Source: Tritonibacter aquimaris (GTDB taxonomy: Bacteria > Pseudomonadota > Alphaproteobacteria > Rhodobacterales > Rhodobacteraceae). Taken from it: a stretch of DNA of 64,000 bases. A model generated the notes under the pieces. It did not search any database. It worked only from the letters and a program-made list of their open reading frames with translations, and was not told where the DNA came from. Position 1 is the first letter of the stretch, and the number at the start of each line of letters is the position of its first letter. Below, piece after piece: positions 26,422 through 35,085 of this stretch. The stretch covers positions 124,001 through 188,000 of the forward strand of contig NZ_WIXK01000003.1 of the NCBI RefSeq assembly GCF_009617595.1, in the 5' to 3' direction. A program made the translations under genes and the position numbers.

Positions 26422-26440
26422 TTTCTGCAATGCAGCAAAT
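26422..26440. promoter_or_regulatory. TTCTGC-N3-GCAG element upstream of the 6S RNA gene
   Basis: TTTCTGCAATGCAGCAAAT contains a 15-mer matching the mcl2 palindrome at 13 of 15 positions. It is about 40-55 bp before the inferred 6S RNA start and also about 90 bp before the 48-residue gene on the other strand. Confidence 0.35.
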
Positions 26441-26477
26441 TACAAACACCTTTGCGCACAATACCTTAGCCCCAGGG

Positions 26478-26684
26478 CCACAGGGTGTTGCGCCCCCAGC
26501 GTACGCCCCACTATCAATTGCTTCAGATCTCACTGCCACACTCAGTCCCGTAGCTACATCGGAGACCGGCCCCCCAAGACCACCTCAAAGGCGTCACGCC
26601 CCAAAGGGTGCAGGGAGGTCCAACTGGAAATGCATCACCGGACAGGGTCCAGGGTTAAAAACCGGGCCTTCGCCATCCTCCGCC
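26478..26684 (+). ncRNA. ssrS: 6S RNA (RNA polymerase-binding regulatory RNA), inferred from fold
   Basis: Ends are approximate. The terminal stem has the architecture of E. coli 6S: AGGGTG-TT-GCG at 26482-26492 pairs with CGC-CATCCT at 26671-26679, leaving the same UU bulge. The 3' arm has a small hairpin GGAC-AGG-GTCC followed by AGGGTTAAAAACC, closely echoing the hairpin plus AAGGGUUACAGCC of the E. coli RNA, and GCATCACC precedes it as CAUUCACC does there. Internal helices include GGCG-TCA-CGCC. It would bind the sigma-70 holoenzyme in stationary phase. No covariance search was possible. Confidence 0.72.
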
Positions 26685-26706
26685 CACTCCGGCGGCCGCC
26701 TTTTTA
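26680..26706 (+). terminator. Terminator of the 6S RNA unit
   Basis: CCGCC-CACTCC-GGCGG (26680-26695), with an alternative GGCGGCCGCC, is followed by TTTTT at 26701-26705. Confidence 0.7.
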
Positions 26707-26826
26707 CCACCTGCTCTTTCACCTTTTAATAAATACTCAAATCCCACCCTGGCAACGCAACGCTGACGCCCCCGCAAAAACGGAGGCCACACAGCCCTGC
26801 CCACCTCTTGTGTTCAGCTTTTGTGG

Positions 26827-28242
26827 TCAGCTTTCATCGGGCGCGGCGGTCTCAGCGGGTTTGGACCTGCCCCAAAAACCGGATTTGTCCTTCTTGGGCT
26901 CTTGCGGGCCAAACCAATCTTCGTTGCGGGTGGCCACCATCGTCAGCGCCAGCGCCATAAAGGCCAGCGTTGATCCCGCCAGCAGCGCATAATCAGCTGA
27001 GCGCAAGATCAGATACAGCACCGCATAGACCACAACCAGCACCGCCCCAAGCACAAAGGCCCGTCGCCCCAGATGCATGCCAATCCAGCCATAAAACGTC
27101 AGCAGCGCAACCGTTGCCCCCGCCGCCAAAAGATAGGCCGCGGCAAATCCAATCAGCTCAGCATAGGCCACCATCAACAGCACAAACAGCGACTGCGCCA
27201 GCCCCACCAGCAGGTATTGCACCGGGTGCACCGGCCTGTCGCGCCCCTTCTCCACCAACAAAATCGTGAGGAAGGTCAAAGCAATAAACAAAATACCATA
27301 GCGCGCGGCGCGATAGGCTTTCTGGTAGAAATCATTGGGCCGCAGATAGGTCACCCCAAAGGCAAATCGATTGCGCGCCGCGTGATCCAGATCTTCCCGC
27401 GCCACCTGCGGCAGCGCCCGCGCCAGATGTGGGATACGCCAGCTTGCGGCAAACCCCGCCTCGGAAATCTCGCGCTCATCGGGCAGAAACGCCCCATCAA
27501 ACGACGGGTGCGGCCAATCGCTTTTGACCGAAATCTGGCTGTCGCGCCCCACCGGTGCCAGGCGCAGATACTGCGCGCCGTTAAATTCCAGCTCAAGCGT
27601 AAACACCCCAAGATCGCGCGGATCCCCCACCAGCGCCTGAATGCCATTGCCGCGATCAAACGGCTCCAGCGTAAACGCCGCATCACCGTTTTTCAAAACC
27701 GCCGCCCCCCGCAGCGCCCGGTTCGACGACACAAACAGGCGCAGATAGGCCTTGTCCCACAGGATCGTCTCATGTTCTGCAAGGGTGGTCGCGGCAGCCG
27801 TTGCGTTGAAATCAAACCGGAAATCCGCATCGGCCTGATACACGGGCACTTCAAAAATACCCCGTTCCCGGATCTGCGCGGTTGTGGTCAGATCGGCGCT
27901 AAACTCTTCTGGATAAAGGAAAACCGCCTGCGCTGCCTCGGTCACCTGTTCGGAAAACGGCACCGTGATCATATCGCCCTGTGCATCCACCGACACAGCG
28001 CCGCTGTCAGGGTCAATTTGGGGCCGCGTGCCAATTCGCGTTACTGTGCGCTCTACCGGGATCACCAGCTGTGGCCCCGACAGGATCTGCGCCCCGCCCC
28101 ATTCACGACCAACGTTTTCAATGGTGCTGGCCGAAAATCCTTTGCGCCCCTGCACAATTTCCGCCGCAAAAAACAGCGGTACAAACATCAAGAGCACCAA
28201 AAGCCCAACAATAAAAAACCGCCGCCCCATCGATCTGAGCAT
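26827..28242 (-). CDS. creD: Cell envelope integrity protein CreD
   Basis: 471-residue inner-membrane protein. An N-terminal helix (about 8-27) precedes a large periplasmic region (28-300) with GRKGFSASTIENVGREWGGAQILSGPQLVIPV, the CreD hallmark. Five to six clustered membrane helices (about 315-445) then begin at RYGILFIALTFLTILLVEK and include HPVQYLLVGLAQSLFVLLMVAYAE. In E. coli CreD belongs to the CreBC regulon and affects envelope and colicin tolerance; no creBC is seen here. It ends with a charged cytoplasmic tail. Apparently monocistronic. Confidence 0.92.
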   Translation of the reverse strand: MLRSMGRRFFIVGLLVLLMFVPLFFAAEIVQGRKGFSASTIENVGREWGGAQILSGPQLVIPVERTVTRIGTRPQIDPDSGAVSVDAQGDMITVPFSEQVTEAAQAVFLYPEEFSADLTTTAQIRERGIFEVPVYQADADFRFDFNATAAATTLAEHETILWDKAYLRLFVSSNRALRGAAVLKNGDAAFTLEPFDRGNGIQALVGDPRDLGVFTLELEFNGAQYLRLAPVGRDSQISVKSDWPHPSFDGAFLPDEREISEAGFAASWRIPHLARALPQVAREDLDHAARNRFAFGVTYLRPNDFYQKAYRAARYGILFIALTFLTILLVEKGRDRPVHPVQYLLVGLAQSLFVLLMVAYAELIGFAAAYLLAAGATVALLTFYGWIGMHLGRRAFVLGAVLVVVYAVLYLILRSADYALLAGSTLAFMALALTMVATRNEDWFGPQEPKKDKSGFWGRSKPAETAAPDES

Positions 28243-28311
28243 AGCTGCACCTCCTGCAAACTGCGCCTATCCTACTATGGGGCGCGATCCAGGCCAGTGG
28301 GGAATTCCGCA

Positions 28312-28346
28312 ACAAAAAACCCCCGCCAAAATGGCAGGGGTTTTCA
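28312..28346 (-). terminator. Terminator of the sdh operon
   Basis: On the minus strand AAAACCCC-T-GCCA and TGGC-G-GGGGTTTTTT form a long stem with one mismatch and a T-rich 3' side, starting 19 bp after the sdhB stop. Confidence 0.85.
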
Positions 28347-28364
28347 ATGACATATGATCTGTGA

Positions 28365-29144
28365 TCACACGGTGCGTTCGATCATCATCTTTTTGATATG
28401 CGCAATCGCCGCCGCCGGGTTCAGACCTTTGGGGCAGGTTTTTGCACAGTTCATGATGGTGTGGCAGCGATAAAGTTTGAACGGATCTTCCAGGCTGTCC
28501 AAACGCTCACCGGTGGCCTCGTCACGTGAATCAATGATCCAGCGATAGGCGTGCAGCAACGCGGCTGGGCCAAGATAGCGATCGCTGTTCCACCAGTAGC
28601 TCGGGCACGAGGTTGAGCAGCTGGCGCACATCACACATTCATAAAGACCATCAAGCTTTTTGCGGTCTTCAATCGACTGTTTCCATTCTTTTGCCGGGCG
28701 GTTGGTTTTGGTTTCCAACCACGGCATGATGGACGCGTGCTGCGCATAGAAATGCGTCAGATCCGGGATCAGATCTTTCACCACCGGCATGTGCGGCAGC
28801 GGGTAGATCTTCACGTCACCCTTGATCTCATCGAGACCATAGATACAGGCCAGCGTGTTGATCCCGTCGATGTTCATCGCGCAGGAGCCACAGATGCCTT
28901 CACGGCAGGAGCGGCGGAACGTCAGCGTTGGATCAATCTCGTTTTTGATCTTGATCAGCGCATCCAGAACCATGGGGCCACATTTGTCCATGTCGAGGAA
29001 ATAGGTATCAACCTGCGGGTTTTTCCCATCTTCCTCGTTCCAGCGATAGATCTGGAACTTACGGATATTTGTCGCGCCTTCCGGCTTTGGCCAGGTCTTA
29101 CCCGTTACGATCTTTGAGTTTTTTGGCAGTGCAAATTCGACCAT
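28365..29144 (-). CDS. sdhB: Succinate dehydrogenase iron-sulfur subunit
   Basis: 259 residues, peripheral membrane subunit passing electrons from FAD to quinone. The [2Fe-2S] ligands lie in [21 protein letters not shown], the [4Fe-4S] in [16 protein letters not shown] and the [3Fe-4S] in [17 protein letters not shown]. Last gene of sdhCDAB, 12 bp after sdhA and followed by a strong terminator. A GTGATCAC sequence overlaps its stop codon and is probably incidental. Confidence 0.97.
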   Translation of the reverse strand: MVEFALPKNSKIVTGKTWPKPEGATNIRKFQIYRWNEEDGKNPQVDTYFLDMDKCGPMVLDALIKIKNEIDPTLTFRRSCREGICGSCAMNIDGINTLACIYGLDEIKGDVKIYPLPHMPVVKDLIPDLTHFYAQHASIMPWLETKTNRPAKEWKQSIEDRKKLDGLYECVMCASCSTSCPSYWWNSDRYLGPAALLHAYRWIIDSRDEATGERLDSLEDPFKLYRCHTIMNCAKTCPKGLNPAAAIAHIKKMMIERTV

Positions 29145-29156
29145 CTGGGCGTCTCC

Positions 29157-30971
29157 TTAGAAGGTACGTGCCTTGGGGGCGATTTTCTTGAGGTTGATCC
29201 CGCCCTCTTCTTCACTGGTGAGCGGATCAACAATCACCGGACGATAGCTGAGTTCAACCTTGGTGCCAGCCTCGTTGATACGGCTGACGGTGTGCACACG
29301 CCAGTTCTCATCATCGCGCTCAGGGAAGTCCTCATGCGCGTGGGCGCCACGGCTTTCCTTACGGGCTTCGGCCGACACAATGGTAGAGATCGCAGAAGGC
29401 ATCAGGTTGGTGAGCTCCAGCGTTTCCATCAGATCCGAGTTCCACACCAATGTGGTGTCGGTGACTTTGAGATCGCCCATTTTACCGGCGATTTCGGTCA
29501 TCGCGGCAACGCCTTCTTTCATGGTCTTGGCGGTACGGAACACGGCCGCGTCGCGCTGCATGGTTTTCTGCATTTCAAGGCGCAGTTCAGCAGTTGGGAT
29601 CGCACCTTTGGCGTAGCGCAGGCCATCAAAGCGTTCAAACACCTTGTCGATCTTGGATTGATCCGGCGTTGGCACCGGCGCATCACGATCAACAACCTGA
29701 CCGGCACGGATCGCAGCGGCGCGACCGAAAACAACCAAGTCAATCAACGAGTTAGAACCCAGACGGTTGGCACCGTGCACCGAGGCACAGCCCGCTTCGC
29801 CTGCAGCCATCAGGCCAGGTACAACCGCGGTTGGGTTGTCCTCGGTTGGGTTCAACACCTCACCCCAATAGTTGGTGGGGATACCGCCCATGTTGTAGTG
29901 AACCGTTGGCAGAACCGGAATCGGCTCTTTGGTCACGTCAACACCGGCGAAGATCTTGGCCGATTCCGAAATACCCGGCAGGCGTTCCGCCAGCGCATCA
30001 GCAGGCAGGTGGCTCAGGTTCAGGTGAATGTGATCACCTTCGGCACCCACACCACGACCTTCGCGGATCTCCATTGTCATGGAGCGCGAAACGTAGTCAC
30101 GCGGGGCAAGGTCTTTGTAGTTTGGTGCGTAACGTTCCATGAAACGTTCGCCTTCGGAGTTGGTGAGATAGCCACCTTCGCCGCGCGCACCCTCAGTGAT
30201 CAGACAGCCGGAGCCGTAGATGCCGGTCGGGTGGAACTGAACGAATTCAAGGTCTTGCATCGGCAGACCCGCGCGCATCACCATGCCGCCACCGTCGCCG
30301 GTGCAGGTGTGTGCCGAGGTCGCAGAGAAGTAAGAGCGGCCATAACCACCGGTTGCCAGCACCACCATTTTGGCGCGGAACACGTGGAAGGTACCATCAT
30401 CCAGTTTCCAGCAGACCACACCCTGACAGACGCCATCATCAGACATCAACAGATCGATCGCGAAATACTCGATGTAGAACTCAGCCTTGTTTTTCACCGA
30501 CTGACCATACAGCGTGTGCAGGATCGCGTGGCCGGTGCGGTCAGCTGCGGCACAGGTTCGTTGTACCGGGGGGCCTTCGCCGAACTCAGTGGTGTGACCA
30601 CCAAAGGGACGCTGGTAGATCTTGCCTTCTTCGGTGCGCGAAAACGGCACGCCGTAGTGATCCAGTTCATAAACCGCTTTGGGTGCTTCACGCGCGAGGT
30701 ATTCCATCGCGTCGGTGTCACCCAGCCAGTCAGAGCCTTTGACGGTGTCATACATGTGCCACTGCCAGTTGTCTGGGCCCATGTTGGAAAGCGAGGCGGC
30801 GATACCACCCTGCGCCGCAACCGTGTGCGAGCGGGTTGGGAAAACCTTGGTTACACAGGCGGTGCGCAGACCTTGTTCTGCCATGCCCAGAGTTGCACGC
30901 AGACCGGCACCACCGGCGCCCACAACCACCACGTCATACTCGTGGGTTTCATATTCATATGCTGCTGTCAT
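29157..30971 (-). CDS. sdhA: Succinate dehydrogenase flavoprotein subunit
   Basis: 604-residue catalytic subunit oxidising succinate to fumarate. The FAD-binding [16 protein letters not shown] follows a short N-terminus. The covalently flavinylated His is in [12 protein letters not shown] (H49), substrate contacts in [28 protein letters not shown] and [25 protein letters not shown], and the active-site Arg region in [13 protein letters not shown]. Normal length. It sits between sdhD and sdhB with 12-26 bp gaps, as in other alphaproteobacteria. Confidence 0.98.
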   Translation of the reverse strand: MTAAYEYETHEYDVVVVGAGGAGLRATLGMAEQGLRTACVTKVFPTRSHTVAAQGGIAASLSNMGPDNWQWHMYDTVKGSDWLGDTDAMEYLAREAPKAVYELDHYGVPFSRTEEGKIYQRPFGGHTTEFGEGPPVQRTCAAADRTGHAILHTLYGQSVKNKAEFYIEYFAIDLLMSDDGVCQGVVCWKLDDGTFHVFRAKMVVLATGGYGRSYFSATSAHTCTGDGGGMVMRAGLPMQDLEFVQFHPTGIYGSGCLITEGARGEGGYLTNSEGERFMERYAPNYKDLAPRDYVSRSMTMEIREGRGVGAEGDHIHLNLSHLPADALAERLPGISESAKIFAGVDVTKEPIPVLPTVHYNMGGIPTNYWGEVLNPTEDNPTAVVPGLMAAGEAGCASVHGANRLGSNSLIDLVVFGRAAAIRAGQVVDRDAPVPTPDQSKIDKVFERFDGLRYAKGAIPTAELRLEMQKTMQRDAAVFRTAKTMKEGVAAMTEIAGKMGDLKVTDTTLVWNSDLMETLELTNLMPSAISTIVSAEARKESRGAHAHEDFPERDDENWRVHTVSRINEAGTKVELSYRPVIVDPLTSEEEGGINLKKIAPKARTF

Positions 30972-30997
30972 CGTTCTTATTCCTTATCGCGCAGACG

Positions 30998-31369
30998 TCA
31001 CAGGGCCAGTTTGACGAGGGCAAAAAGACCCGCGGCAATCAGCGTGTAAGAAAAAGCGGACACTGCAATCAGAGCCAGTTTTTCTGCAACACCATGCATG
31101 TAATCCTCGATCGCCACCTGTGCCTCATGCATGAGGTGCAAGATGACAACCACAAGGGTCAGTCCGGTAACGATTGCGGGGAATGGGCGGGCAAAATAGG
31201 CGAGCACTTCTTCCTGTGTGCCACCAAGGCCCAGACCAAAGGTGATGATAAACAGGGGCACCAGCGGCACCAGGCAAATCGAGCTGACGATCATCTGCCA
31301 GTGGTGATGGGTGCCAGCGCCACCGGCACCAAGGCCCTGAGCGCGTTTGCGGTCGGTCAGAAATTGCAT
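30998..31369 (-). CDS. sdhD: Succinate dehydrogenase membrane anchor subunit SdhD
   Basis: 123 residues from ATG 31369, chosen for the AGGAG nine bases upstream. Three membrane helices (about 26-48, 60-80 and 95-120) follow a hydrophilic N-terminus (TDRKRAQGLGAGGAGTHHHW). HLMHEAQVAIEDYMHG in helix 2 supplies the haem ligand and quinone-site Asp-Tyr typical of SdhD. It starts 10 bp after sdhC. Family identity rests on motif plus position, since SdhD diverges fast. Confidence 0.93.
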   Translation of the reverse strand: MQFLTDRKRAQGLGAGGAGTHHHWQMIVSSICLVPLVPLFIITFGLGLGGTQEEVLAYFARPFPAIVTGLTLVVVILHLMHEAQVAIEDYMHGVAEKLALIAVSAFSYTLIAAGLFALVKLAL

Positions 31370-31379
31370 GGCTGGCTCC

Positions 31380-31763
31380 TTATACCACAATCACGGTCAA
31401 CAGGGTGAGAACGGTGGCCCCAACAAACATGCCAAGCCCCAGCTTTTCCGAAAACTCGACATTCAGGAAATAGCCAAAGTCCCAGAACACGTGCCGCAGA
31501 CGGCCAAGCATGTGGTACCAGAGCGCCCAGGTGCCGCCGAGCAGGATCAGATCCCCCAGCCAGCTGCGCAGCAGACCATCAATGAAAGCAAAGCTGCTTT
31601 CGGATGTTGCAGCGGCAAGCAACCACCACACTACGAGCAGTGAAAGACACAACGCAGCAATACCTGTGATCCGTACCATAATGGAGGATCCCGAGGTCAT
31701 CTGCGGACGGTAGATTGTCAGATGTGGCGAAAGCGGGCGCTTACCCCGATTGACATCGGCCAT
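31380..31763 (-). CDS. sdhC: Succinate dehydrogenase cytochrome b556 subunit SdhC
   Basis: 127 residues with three membrane helices. The N-terminal RGKRPLSPHLTIYRPQMTSGSSIMVRITG is the SdhC signature (quinone-site Ser/Arg), and YHMLGRLRHVFWDFG carries the haem-ligating His. First gene of the sdhCDAB operon. Its upstream spacer holds two GTGATCAC boxes 21 bp apart, a pattern repeated before sucC. Confidence 0.95.
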   Translation of the reverse strand: MADVNRGKRPLSPHLTIYRPQMTSGSSIMVRITGIAALCLSLLVVWWLLAAATSESSFAFIDGLLRSWLGDLILLGGTWALWYHMLGRLRHVFWDFGYFLNVEFSEKLGLGMFVGATVLTLLTVIVV

Positions 31764-31877
31764 GTTGGCTCCTTTCCGGTTAGCTGACGACGTTTTAGCG
31801 GATTTTTGCGAACTGTCACGCTAAGGGGGAGTAAATTTTTAGTCTTAAACCGCCTGTTGGCGCTAAAAAAATTAAAA

Positions 31878-31909
31878 TGTGATCACAGGATTACATCAAG
31901 TGATCACAA
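31878..31909. promoter_or_regulatory. Tandem GTGATCAC operator pair upstream of sdhC
   Basis: TGTGATCACA (31878-31887) and AGTGATCACA (31899-31908) have cores 21 bp apart, two helical turns, in AT-rich DNA about 115-145 bp before sdhC. The same paired palindrome at nearly the same pitch precedes sucC. Confidence 0.6.
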
Positions 31910-32290
31910 ATCCCGCACTCCCCTGTCATGTTTCAGAATCACATCCCAGCGGATGATTTGCGCCCAATGCCGCCATTTTGGCAAAAGCGCGCATTTATCC
32001 CGATTTTCCGACAAAACCCCTCAGAAATATGGGGTTTGATGGGGTTAGAGCTGTTTTTTGTCCAGTTTCCGCAGCGGCGCTTCTGCGCGTCGTCACCTGC
32101 CATGAAGTGGCAAATTGTGTGATTTAAGCTGGCGGAAGTCTGCATTAATTGGGTTAATGTGCGGTGAAGCCCGTTGGGCGCGGAAGAAAATGTCCAAAGC
32201 GTAACGTAGGCGGGTGTGCCGCACGGAGGTTTCAACCCTGCGGCCAGTTTTGGCCTTTATATTTCATTTTTTGGAATATGAAGGCAGTTT

Positions 32291-32312
32291 GGTGAGGGGC
32301 TGCCCCCTCACC
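32291..32312. terminator. Hairpin after mch
   Basis: GGTGAGGGG (32291-32299) and CCCCTCACC (32304-32312) form a 9-bp stem with a 4-nt loop just past the mch stop; no T run follows, so it may end the mch message only weakly. Confidence 0.5.
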
Positions 32313-32320
32313 TATAGTGA

Positions 32321-33352
32321 TCACAGCGGCATCAAAGCCCAATAATCGAGGTCCAGAAGCACCTCGGGCTTGTATTTACCGTCGCTGCCTTTGAGCTGGA
32401 ACGCATCCCCGCCAGAGGTCGCAACCAGACGCAGGCGGATGGCCCCAACACCCGGCGCGGCGGTTTCTGCCTTGTCGAGCACCTCGGACCAGGCGCGAAT
32501 GGTGGTGCCAGAGAGGCAGGGGTTTGCATGTGCGCCACCATTGAGACCCACAATCATCTGCGCATTGGCGAGACCGTTGAACGACAACGCCCGCGCCATC
32601 GAGATCACATGACCACCATAAATCAGGCGGCTGCCATCGGGGCGCGCGGTGGTGTCAAAATGCACTTTGGCGGTGTTCTGCCACAGGCGGGTTGCGAGCA
32701 TGTGCTCGGCCTCTTCAACGGTGACACCATCCACATGGTTGATCACCTCACCAACCTCATAGTCACCCCAGCGGTGGGGTTCGCCTGCAAGCGTGAAATC
32801 ATAAGAGGTGAAATCCAGCCCGGCGGGCACCACCAGATCCTCGGGGGCGATTACCTTGTTAAGTTCGGGGATCACGGTGTCGGGTGCGGGCGCATCCAGA
32901 TTGCCTTTGCGCACCATCACCCAGCGCACATATTCCATCACCACGTCATCATCTTGGTTGAGACCACGGGTGCGCACATAGACCACGCCGGATTTGCCGT
33001 TGGAGTTCTGTTTGACGCCGATCACCTCGGACTCGGAGCGCAGCGTGTCGCCCTCGTAGACCGGTTTCAGCCAGCGTCCTTCGGCATAGCCCAGATTGGC
33101 CACCGCATTCAGCGACACATCCGGCACAGTTTTGCCAAAGACGATGTGAAACGCCGCCAGATCATCCAGCGGCGCGCATGGCAGACCAGACCCGCGCGCA
33201 AATTCATCCGAAGAATAAAGCGCATGACGCGCCGGATAAAGCGCGTGATACAGCGCGCGTTCGCCACCGGAAACGGTGCGCGGAACCGCGTGTTTGATCA
33301 CATCGCCCACATTATAGTCTTCGAAAAAACGGCCTGGATTGGTCTTCGCCAT
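32321..33352 (-). CDS. mch: Mesaconyl-CoA hydratase (MaoC-like)
   Basis: 343 residues with two tandem hot-dog/MaoC-type halves. The N-terminal segment FFEDYNVGDVIKHAVPRTVSGGERALYHALY and the second-half GDYEVGEVINHVDGVTVEEAEHMLATRLWQN plus FDTTARPDGSRLIYGGHVISMARAL are typical of the EMCP enzyme. That enzyme hydrates mesaconyl-CoA to beta-methylmalyl-CoA. Last gene of the mcl2-nnrU-DUF1737-mch unit, joined to DUF1737 by a TGATG overlap. Context with ccr, ecm and mcl2 makes the assignment firm. Confidence 0.94.
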   Translation of the reverse strand: MAKTNPGRFFEDYNVGDVIKHAVPRTVSGGERALYHALYPARHALYSSDEFARGSGLPCAPLDDLAAFHIVFGKTVPDVSLNAVANLGYAEGRWLKPVYEGDTLRSESEVIGVKQNSNGKSGVVYVRTRGLNQDDDVVMEYVRWVMVRKGNLDAPAPDTVIPELNKVIAPEDLVVPAGLDFTSYDFTLAGEPHRWGDYEVGEVINHVDGVTVEEAEHMLATRLWQNTAKVHFDTTARPDGSRLIYGGHVISMARALSFNGLANAQMIVGLNGGAHANPCLSGTTIRAWSEVLDKAETAAPGVGAIRLRLVATSGGDAFQLKGSDGKYKPEVLLDLDYWALMPL

Positions 33353-33555
33353 CAGTGTGCTCCAAGTTTGGTGTCTGGGGTGTAGGTTCCCTCCACCTCT
33401 TTCACCACGGCTTGCCCACAGCGCATGACACCGCGGGCGGCATCAAAGGCATAAGTGGGCGCACCTTCCAGTTCCCAGCCCTTGTTCAGGGCATCGGTCA
33501 CCTTGTGGCAAAAGGCGGAAGTGTCATCTTCGCTGAGAAAACGGTAAAGTTTCAT
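33352..33555 (-). CDS. DUF1737 family small protein
   Basis: 67 residues from ATG 33555, preceded by GGAGG; a longer reading upstream lacks support and would overlap nnrU. The sequence MKLYRFLSEDDTSAFCHKVTDALNKGWELEGAPTYAF matches DUF1737, a small alpha-beta domain of unknown function whose members often begin YR.L....D...F...V...L..GW.L.G. It is translationally coupled to mch by a TGATG junction, so stoichiometric expression with the hydratase is likely. A role as accessory or regulator of the EMCP is conjecture. Confidence 0.85.
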   Translation of the reverse strand: MKLYRFLSEDDTSAFCHKVTDALNKGWELEGAPTYAFDAARGVMRCGQAVVKEVEGTYTPDTKLGAH

Positions 33556-33559
33556 GCTG

Positions 33560-34108
33560 TTATCCTCCAAAGGGCGTTGGGCCCACGATGGTGTGGACAT
33601 AGCCAATCGCCCCCATCAGCACAATTGAGGCGCCCATAAACAGCGCATCCTTTGCAAGGGTGCCTTTGGGACCGGGCTGCCAGTTGGGTTCCGCGCGGTT
33701 GATCACCTTGATCTCAACCACGGCCCAGGCCAGCAGCGCCCCAAAGAGGATGAAAGAGGCCGCGTCCCAATTGACCAGAAGATGCGCCAGCGCCCAAAGG
33801 CCAAAACCCATCAGCATCGGGTGGCGCATACCGTTGAGCAGCACGCCTTTCTTGGCGGCCGGGCTCATCATATAGATCGCCACCAAAACCATCAGATTGT
33901 TGATGCCTCTGAGAGCGGGATGCGGCGCGGCGAGATCATAGGCTTCGGCGGATTTATAGCCAATCACCATGAGGATAATACCAGCCAGCAGCACCAGGGC
34001 CACGAGGCCGCGCCCCTTGTCGCCAAGGGAAGCGCGTGTGTCTGGGGCCAGTCGTTTAAACAAATGGGCAACCCACCAGAGCAGGATGCCTAAGACAAGA
34101 AATGTCAT
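33560..34108 (-). CDS. NnrU family membrane protein
   Basis: 182 residues from ATG 34108, with GGAG upstream. Five to six membrane helices start at FLVLGILLWWVAHLFKRL. IYMMSPAAKKGVLLNGMRHPMLMGFGLWALAHLLVNWD carries the conserved H-P and H-L-N pattern of the NnrU / zeta-carotene isomerase family, where a His may ligate haem. NnrU was named from nitrite-reduction clusters, but none is nearby. Its presence inside an EMCP operon is unexplained. Four base pairs separate it from DUF1737. Confidence 0.88.
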   Translation of the reverse strand: MTFLVLGILLWWVAHLFKRLAPDTRASLGDKGRGLVALVLLAGIILMVIGYKSAEAYDLAAPHPALRGINNLMVLVAIYMMSPAAKKGVLLNGMRHPMLMGFGLWALAHLLVNWDAASFILFGALLAWAVVEIKVINRAEPNWQPGPKGTLAKDALFMGASIVLMGAIGYVHTIVGPTPFGG

Positions 34109-34144
34109 GTCAGTCTCCGCAGATATGTGTATCTGCGTCAACAT

Positions 34145-34999
34145 CTAGCCCTCAAGCGCGGCAATTGCATCGGCTTTGGCGAGGATTTCACGCGCTGTGG
34201 CCACATGAAGGTTTTCCACGATCTTGCCATCAACCACGGCAACGCCTTGGCCTGCCGCTTCGGCCTCTTCAAAGGCGGCGATCTGACGGCGGGCGAGATC
34301 GATTTCATCAGCTGAGGGTGCAAAGGCCGCATTGGTGACTTCGACCTGCGCCGGGTGGATCAGAGTTTTGCCATCCATGCCCATGTCGCGGCCCTGATTG
34401 CATTCTTCTGCCAGACCTTCGGCATCCTTAAAGGCGTTATAAACCCCATCGACGATGATCTTGCCCTCGGCCTTGGCCGCCAGCAGACAGAGCGACAGGC
34501 CACCCATCAGGGGCAGACGATCAGCGCGGAAGCGGGTTTGCAGCTCCTTGGCGAGATCATTGGTGCCCATCACCAGACCCTGCAATTTGGGATGTGCGGC
34601 GATTTCAACCGCGTTCAGCATGCCACGTGGGGTTTCCATCATCGCCCAGAGCGGGATGTCACCGGTGATTTCTGCAAGCGCATCGAGATCTGCGGCGCTG
34701 TCGACTTTGGGCAAGAGGATCGCATCACAGCCCATCTTGGCTGCGGCTGCGGCATCATCGCGGCCCCATTTGGTATCAAGCCCGTTGATGCGGACAATTT
34801 TCACCCGCGCGCCATAGCCGCCCTGCTCCAGCGCTTGCGCCAGGGTTTCGCGGGCGTTTTCCTTTTCTTCCAATGACACCGCATCTTCGAGGTCAAAGAT
34901 GATCGCATCCACTGGCAGGGTGCGCGCCTTATCCAGCGCCCGGGTTTTGGAGCCAGGGATATAAAGAACAGAACGGTAAGGGCGATTGCGCGCGGTCAT
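34145..34999 (-). CDS. mcl2: (3S)-malyl-CoA thioesterase-like protein (CitE/HpcH family, Mcl2 type)
   Basis: 284 residues from ATG 34999, selected because GGAGAG lies seven bases upstream; an ATG 21 bp earlier lacks this. TIM barrel with RPYRSVLYIPGSKTRALDKA, the metal-ligand IIFDLEDAVSLEEKENAR, RINGLDTKWG, MMETPRGMLNA and LVMGTNDLAKEL. The YIPGSK start and ~285 length resemble Mcl2, the thioesterase that releases malate. The 318-residue Mcl1 lyase begins differently. Beta-methylmalyl-CoA lyase activity cannot be excluded. It heads the operon containing mch, and a perfect TTCTGC-N3-GCAGAA palindrome lies upstream. Confidence 0.86.
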   Translation of the reverse strand: MTARNRPYRSVLYIPGSKTRALDKARTLPVDAIIFDLEDAVSLEEKENARETLAQALEQGGYGARVKIVRINGLDTKWGRDDAAAAAKMGCDAILLPKVDSAADLDALAEITGDIPLWAMMETPRGMLNAVEIAAHPKLQGLVMGTNDLAKELQTRFRADRLPLMGGLSLCLLAAKAEGKIIVDGVYNAFKDAEGLAEECNQGRDMGMDGKTLIHPAQVEVTNAAFAPSADEIDLARRQIAAFEEAEAAGQGVAVVDGKIVENLHVATAREILAKADAIAALEG

Positions 35000-35070
35000 G
35001 GATCTCTCCCGAAAAGTCATAATGTTGCATATTGGCTACCGTTTCAGAAATATGATTTCAACTACAATTC

Positions 35071-35085
35071 TTCTGCAACGCAGAA
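35071..35085. promoter_or_regulatory. Perfect palindrome TTCTGC-AAC-GCAGAA upstream of mcl2
   Basis: A 15-bp inverted repeat about 70-85 bp before the mcl2 start. Near matches occur at ccr, ecm, phaB and the 6S RNA gene, so it is a candidate site for a regulator of acetyl-CoA assimilation. Confidence 0.5.

Larger units (their letters stand above)
31764..32320. other. Spacer between mch end and sdhC start
   Basis: 557 bp with no supportable gene. It contains the sdh promoter with paired GTGATCAC boxes, an unrelated dyad CATTAA-N5-TTAATG at 32143-32159, and the hairpin downstream of mch. The middle third shows nothing recognisable. Confidence 0.6.

Noticed and set aside
26478-26706. SRP RNA, tmRNA or RNase P RNA as identity of the structured element
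   Set aside because: The SRP GGTCAGGNCCGGAAGG core, the tmRNA tag/acceptor pieces and RNase P conserved boxes are all absent; the 6S fold fits better.
28361-28368. Single GTGATCAC at the sdhB stop
   Set aside because: Unpaired and coincident with a stop codon; the word is frequent in coding sequence as Val-Ile-Thr codons. The same holds for 32317-32324 at the mch stop.
34145-34999. Assignment as Mcl1 (L-malyl-CoA/beta-methylmalyl-CoA lyase)
   Set aside because: Shorter than Mcl1 and with the YIPGSK...LDKA start of the thioesterase/CitE-like branch; kept as an alternative only.
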